This document shows positions 18,001 through 21,678 of a stretch of DNA of 21,678 bases, piece after piece. The stretch lies in assembly GCA_008931825.1 (NCBI GenBank), contig QXVZ01002415.1, positions 1 to 21,678 of the forward strand, written 5' to 3'. Positions within the stretch are counted from its first letter, which is position 1, and every line of letters starts with the position of its first letter. Both the position numbers and the translations under genes were made by a program. The DNA comes from Phallusia fumigata. Its lineage: Eukaryota; Chordata; Ascidiacea; Phlebobranchia; Ascidiidae. The notes under the pieces are model-generated. The model was given only the letters and a program-made list of their open reading frames with translations, ran no database searches and was not told the origin of the DNA.

Positions 18001-20510
18001 AAATTAGTTAATAACGCCCTGCGGGTTACAATTCTGTTTGTACACAAAAACAAAAAAACGCGCACAATAATAAGGCTTTAGAATATGTTTTTTGTTCTTT
18101 TCAATAACACCTACTGTAATATTATATTGCAGGTCGTAGTTTTCGTTACTGGGTCACTCAACACAAACATCACATCAAATTTAACAGTAACAACTCCGGG
18201 TAATCTCCCTGATAACTGCCCAGAAGGTAAAGTGGCAATGCATGCAATCTTAGGCGTGCACAAAAACAAAAATATATAAACTGATAAGTAACTAGTATTT
18301 GCAACCTGACAATTATTATGTACTTAGCAACATTATCACCCACCCAGGATCGTGTACTTACGCTACAATTCCAGGAAGCAATCAAAAAGTTGCATTTCCT
18401 GCTGTTAGGAATATTGTAGGCAAGCTTCAAGTGTTTACCAACATTTTGTTGTTTAGCAAATACAAACACGTTAAGTCCTGGAGTCATTATTGGTATCATA
18501 GTGTCCGTTCTTCTGGTGGCTTCTGGTATTGTTGGAGTGGTGGCCTTGTGCATGTGGCGAAGAGACAGGTATGTCCTAAACCATGTCACGCCACCGCCTG
18601 ATTTCACTTTTGACCTTTATTACCATGCATAACAAACGGGTAATAAAATCATTGATTACTCGTGTTACCCGTAAAAAATTATTAATAACGTTATAGTTCC
18701 ATAGAGATTAAGTAAAAACTGTATTGGAGGCAATTTTTCAGTGTTGGGTAACGAATCCAAGTTGAATCTCAAGTCAAGTCAAGTCTCTAGGGGCCCGCGT
18801 CTCAAGTCAAGTCAAGCCGCCAAGGGTCCGAGCCTCACGTCAAGTCTCTAGGGGTTCGAGTTTCAAGTCAAGTCAAGTCATTAGTGTTTCGAGTCTTGTT
18901 CAAGTCTCAGTGCAGGGGAAGAAAATAAATGCCAAGTTTGTGGTCGCACGCTTATTTTCAGTATCAAAGGGGAATGTGACGCAATACCAGACGCAATACA
19001 TTTTGACAAGAGTAAAAATCTAAGTTTTGTGCATTACAGTCTAAAAGCGCAAGATACTTTAGGCGTTTCTATGCATTATGATTAAAATCGCCGCTATTGC
19101 ATAAAAGTTAAACCAATACTAGTTTAAAGAAAAATTTGAAGTTATTAAAATATGTAACTCCTCTGTTAACGTAATAAAAGGGAACAACCACAGTCACTAT
19201 GTAGTAAAACAACTACTTGAAACTTATCATTTGGCCGTAAAGTTTTCATTCATTCAAAAACTGGCAACAACTAGCGCTACGCGGCCTGTTCTAAACAAAG
19301 GGATTTTCGCCGAGTTTTAAACATACAAAGAGTAATTATCCGGAAAAATAAGTCACCGGATGTTTGGTGCTACGTGTTACGTTATACATTCGATTGTAAA
19401 TCTTGTTCGAGTCTTATGTCAAGTCAAGCCTTTATTTAGCGAATCCGAGTCAAGTCAAGTCTTTAAAAAAGGCGACTCGAGTTTACCCAACACTGCAATT
19501 TTTGCGTTAAGTGTTTCCTGAAAATGTTTTTTGATTTAGCGGGAATGATTGCTGGCCTTGTGATCGGTGTTTTGGTTTTGATGCTCGTGGTTGTTGGGTT
19601 AGATGCGTTGTTTGTGCGCCGAAGATACAGGTATGTCATAAACTATTACAATACTTGTAAACACATAAACAATTATCAGTGTTTTAAAAGTGTTCTCACA
19701 TGCTCTAAGCGTATGGGATCGAATTTTTTCCAGTTTTACTTTTCTTTCAACCCCAAAAAATGTTGGATAACGAAAGTTTTGTGTGTAAAGGTGAAAATGT
19801 TGTCGATAACATAACATTCTATCATTCTTTCGTTGTGTTTTACACCCTTAGCAAGGGCCAACTTTTACAAGTAGGTTTTTGGAATTATTAATCTTGTCTT
19901 TGCGACAAGATTTGCTTGTGCACAACAGAGCTTTCCAAATAGAGGGTCGCGCAACGAATTTTGTGGGTCCTCAATTCATCATTTTCCCACTAAGTGTTGC
20001 ATTTGTATAACTAATATTTAATTTTGATTTCTAGTAGTGCTCTTTTAACAAATGATATGTTTTGAATTGCTTTTTTCCGCCAAACGTTACGGGACGCAGA
20101 AAAATTTTATAAATCAAAAGGGATCGCAGACCAAAACGTTTGGGAAACCCTGGTGTACTAAATAAATCGCGTAAAAATGAAAGCGGAGAACTTCATTGCA
20201 CAATGCATGCAACTTAAATAAACACTAATAATAAAACGCTAAAGCAACAGCGATGTTTTAACTCCGTCTAAATCTATATCACAACCAAATCGTCAGTCTG
20301 TCTTTTGTTTCCGACAGGACAACGCAAGGTAAACCTAAAAACTGAGGTAGAAAAATGACGTTTGCAGTGCACACAAGACAAGAAGTTTACGTGATATCAT
20401 CTTTTTTTACAGGATCTTTCATCAGCAAAAACGCAGATGAAAACGAATATGAAAACTTTAAAAGCATTGAACCAATAAATCCAGACTCCCTTTACGGATT
20501 CGTCAAATAA
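14948..20510 (+). CDS. Gene C: lectin/FN3 receptor with short ITIM-like tail, interrupted by an in-frame stop
   Basis: Exons: 14948-15017, 15270-15446, 15637-15772, 15861-15982, 16313-16483, 16571-16765, 16894-16994, 17063-17167, 17315-17411, 17476-17576, 17690-17794, 18133-18226, then membrane exon 18457-18568 or 19540-19630, 20318-20328 and 20413-20510. Every phase fits; total 564 codons with the first membrane exon, 557 with the second. Domains: signal peptide, lectin-like domain with insert, two FN3-like units, membrane span, tail with NEYENF and SLYGFVK. One codon breaks it: TGA at 16705-16707 (codon 271) where gene B has TGG. Either this is a null allele, a young pseudogene, a secreted truncated lectin, or a base error; every other splice site and frame is intact, which argues for recent loss or error. 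Confidence 0.75.
15270..15446 (+). CDS. Gene C exon 2: N-terminal half of lectin-like domain
   Basis: 177 bases, phase 1 to 1. It codes [19 protein letters not shown] as in gene B. Bases 15308-15421 match gene B 4169-4282 at 112 of 114 positions, while the 38 bases before differ at nine, an abrupt change in identity. Confidence 0.8.
15637..16483 (+). CDS. Gene C exons 3-5: insert within the lectin domain
   Basis: Exons 15637-15772, 15861-15982 and 16313-16483. Landmarks shared with gene [54 protein letters not shown]. Length differs only by whole codons (one fewer in exon 3, two fewer in exon 5), consistent with selection for an open frame until recently. Family unrecognised. The intron 15983-16312 holds nothing else identifiable. 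Confidence 0.7.
16571..16765 (+). CDS. Gene C exon 6: C-terminal half of lectin-like domain with TGA
   Basis: It codes [33 protein letters not shown] and then TGA at 16705-16707 in place of the Trp that precedes the third conserved Cys. The remaining 58 bases still read [19 protein letters not shown] in frame, and a GTTAGT donor follows. Identity to gene B is about 89 percent over 195 bases. Confidence 0.78.
16894..17411 (+). CDS. Gene C exons 7-9: FN3-like unit 1
   Basis: Exons 16894-16994, 17063-17167 and 17315-17411 (101, 105, 97 bases, identical to gene B). LECNASIVHINWTGLDQ, VEIHVLELNRRTYAPYADL, and a Thr/Pro-rich end with SSCYPP. Confidence 0.6.
17476..18226 (+). CDS. Gene C exons 10-12: FN3-like unit 2
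   Basis: Exons 17476-17576, 17690-17794 and 18133-18226 (101, 105, 94 bases). [37 protein letters not shown], and TNITSNLTVTTPGNLPDNC. The cassette is phase 1 at both ends, so it can be added or removed without breaking the frame; gene B has one, gene C two. Confidence 0.6.
18457..18568 (+). CDS. Gene C membrane-span exon, version 1
   Basis: 112 bases, phase 1 to 2: NTNTLSPG, then VIIGIIVSVLLVASGIVGVV, ALCMW, RRDR. Same size as the gene B membrane exon. Acceptor TTGTTTAG, donor GTATGT. Confidence 0.75.
18739..19495. mobile_element. Non-autonomous hAT-like DNA transposon
   Basis: The element has terminal inverted repeats CAGTGTTGGGTAA at 18739-18751 and TTACCCAACACTG at 19483-19495, flanked by perfect 8-base target duplications CAATTTTT (18731-18738 and 19496-19503). 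Eight-base duplications and CAGTG termini are hallmarks of hAT elements. Both subterminal regions are rich in CAAGTC repeats (about 18765-18910 and 19410-19465), as hAT elements often are. It has no transposase frame in its 757 bases, so it needs a transposase supplied elsewhere. It sits in the intron between the two gene C membrane exons, 36 bases upstream of the second. Confidence 0.88.
19540..19630 (+). CDS. Gene C membrane-span exon, version 2 (alternative)
   Basis: 91 bases, acceptor TTGATTTAG, donor GTATGT, phase 1 to 2, so interchangeable with 18457-18568. It reads AGMIAGLVIGVLVLMLVVVG, then LDALFVRRRYR. It lacks the NTNTLSP lead and carries an acidic Asp at the inner end of the span. 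The introns behind both versions align with the gene A intron, showing a tandem exon duplication. Both cannot be used together, because each joins phase 1 to phase 2. Confidence 0.6.
19852..19900 (+). pseudogene. Decayed juxtamembrane exon inside gene C intron
   Basis: CAAGGGCCAACTTTTACAAG after an acceptor-like CCCTTAG matches gene B 7165 onward (AAGGGCCAACTTTCACGAG). The frame ends at a TAA after about a dozen codons and no matching donor remains. It corresponds to 341-400 in gene A. Confidence 0.5.
20318..20328 (+). CDS. Gene C 11-base microexon
   Basis: GACAACGCAAG between TTTCCGACAG and GTAAAC. It turns the phase 2 membrane exon into the phase 1 needed by the terminal exon, adding R-T-T-Q-G. 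Gene A has a 59-base exon here; in gene C the middle is deleted, a TGA arises before the old donor, and a new GTAAAC donor restores the phase. Confidence 0.55.
20413..20510 (+). CDS. Gene C terminal exon: NEYENF and ITIM-like SLYGFV
   Basis: Acceptor TTTTTTTACAG, then SFISKNADENEYENF, later NPDSLYGFVK and TAA at 20508-20510. SLYGFV fits the ITIM consensus and YEN the Grb2-type consensus. It aligns with gene A 679-776 across its full 98 bases, with both tyrosine motifs kept while the linker changes. Confidence 0.7.
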
Positions 20511-20976
20511 TCAAGCCGTTTTGACTGCTTTTTGTTTTTGACTTCTGTCACTTGTCAAGCTGTGATTAGGCAACTTTTTAATGGTTTATAAGGTGACAGG
20601 AAACTGCTTTACATGCAAAAACTACGGAAATCTATCTTTTAGGTATTCGGTATTTGGGGCTTGTAATGTTTTCAGTGTTGTACAGCTATTAGCAGAAAAA
20701 TGATTGTTTGTAAAACGTGCAGCAGTGGAAAGGCAAAAAATGTTAGTGTTTCACTTCGAGCTTGTGTTCGTGAGGGTAATATCAAATACCCAGCATTCCA
20801 ATTAGGGTCCACAGGCACAATAATCCTTAATCTTGTAATGTGCCTTGCTATGTTAATCATCAATCGTTCCCCTATACATGACTGTCCGTGTTCATTTATT
20901 CTATTTTACTTGAGTTCGTCTACAATGCACATCTTGAAGCATAGATCAATTTGCAATCTATGTTAAGTGATGGAGC
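20511..20976. other. 3' flank of gene C
   Basis: Aligns in part with the 3' flank of gene A (about 880-1010). An 88-codon open frame at 20700-20966 has no recognised similarity and no coding signal I can point to. Confidence 0.4.
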
Positions 20977-21640
20977 GTGATCGTCAAATATACAATTACC
21001 ACTGAAACGTTTGGGAGTGGGCGAGATTTCGTTTTGAAAGTAGCAACTCCGGGTAATCACCAGGCCAACCTGTTTCGCTAGAGGCATTTCACAGAACATG
21101 TTTTGTAAAGGTTGTAATGAAGCGAAAATTTGTCACATTCAGGTAACCAGTATCTCTTTGGACCACCTCCCGAAAATCGAGTGCCTTCCGACAATCTTAA
21201 TTAGATAATTAAAAAAGGCAGCTAAACAAAGGCAACATTTCAGCCTTGTAGAGAGTATTGGGAGACAAAACAAATCGTTTTTGTCACATAACAAACTCAG
21301 GTGTTTAGCAAATGCAAATACGACTCTGAGATGATTGCTGATCTCGTAGTCAGGGTGTGTTGCTTCTGGTGCTTGTCATTGTTGGGCTTGTGTTTATGCT
21401 TAAACGCGGAAGAGACAGGTTTGTTTAAAATGATTTGGCTGGCCGCATTAATGCAAGTAACTGGATCATTCTTTTTATTGTGTTTCTCTTGACCGAAAAA
21501 CTTTAAACTGACGAATGAAATTTCGACATAAGACATAAAACAAGTTCCCTTATTGTGTGCAGGTTGGGCAAGGGCCAATTTTCACGACTAGGAGTTTCCA
21601 TTCATCAATCGTCAGGTCAATCACCCGAAAACAGCGTAAA
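20977..21640 (+). pseudogene. Decayed FN3, membrane-span and juxtamembrane exons behind gene C
   Basis: 20977-21060 ends GTAGCAACTCCGGGTAATCA, as in the last FN3 exon. 21309-21418 is a membrane exon (GCAAATGCAAATACG start, GGAAGAGACAG end) of 110 rather than 112 bases, with a TGA, so it is frameshifted. 21563 to about 21640 is a juxtamembrane exon that is still open (GKGQFSRLGVSIHQSS) but has lost the GT at the expected donor. The order matches the phosphatase-type unit of gene B; phosphatase exons, if any, lie beyond the window. Confidence 0.6.
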
Positions 21641-21678
21641 AACCTTTGCTTTGTTCCTCTTTTTAGTTTCACTGCTTT

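Noticed and set aside
18765-18910. CAAGTC repeats as a CRISPR array or independent satellite
   Set aside because: Spacing is irregular, the genome is eukaryotic, and the repeats are subterminal parts of the hAT-like element.
20700-20966. An 88-codon open frame as a separate small gene
   Set aside because: No recognisable domain, no splice or regulatory support, and the region aligns with non-coding flank of gene A.

Overview
This is eukaryotic, intron-rich, AT-rich DNA. Exons are short and separated by introns of about 60 to 700 bases with GT-AG borders. The encoded proteins are animal cell-surface receptors: signal peptide, C-type lectin-like domain, fibronectin-III-like units, one membrane span, and a cytoplasmic tail that either carries tyrosine motifs or is a tandem receptor protein tyrosine phosphatase. 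Compact introns, about 7 percent divergence across one mis-joined contig overlap, and the domain mix suggest an invertebrate deuterostome, most likely a tunicate such as Ciona. The species is inference.

The window holds a tandem cluster of three related receptor genes, all on the + strand. Gene A (left edge to 776) is only its 3' end: membrane span plus a short tail with YEN motifs and an ITIM-like SLYEAV. Behind it (1807-2417) lie decayed FN3, membrane-span and juxtamembrane exons of a fourth unit. Gene B (3796-12708, 25 exons, about 1,023 codons) has a signal peptide, a C-type lectin-like domain interrupted by a three-exon insert, one FN3-like unit, a membrane span, and two phosphatase domains. 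D1 keeps WPD and [12 protein letters not shown]2 is degenerate and contains a one-base frameshift as sequenced. Its 3' UTR runs to paired AATAAA signals near 13420-13449. Gene C (14948-20510) repeats the ectodomain with two FN3-like units. It then offers two in-phase membrane-span exons separated by a 757-bp hAT-like element, an 11-base microexon, and a short tail with YENF and an ITIM-like SLYGFV. It has an in-frame TGA in the lectin domain. Decayed FN3, membrane-span and juxtamembrane exons follow (20977-21640), mirroring those behind gene A.

Read together, near-identical lectin ectodomains are attached either to short tails carrying SH2-docking and ITIM-like tyrosines or directly to a tyrosine phosphatase. 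This looks like a paired-receptor cluster in which one member carries the phosphatase that the others would have to recruit. Relics behind A and C suggest that each ancestral unit once had both kinds of 3' end. Two single-N positions (1573, 4401) sit between near-identical sequences and are best explained as contig overlaps left unmerged, not real duplications.
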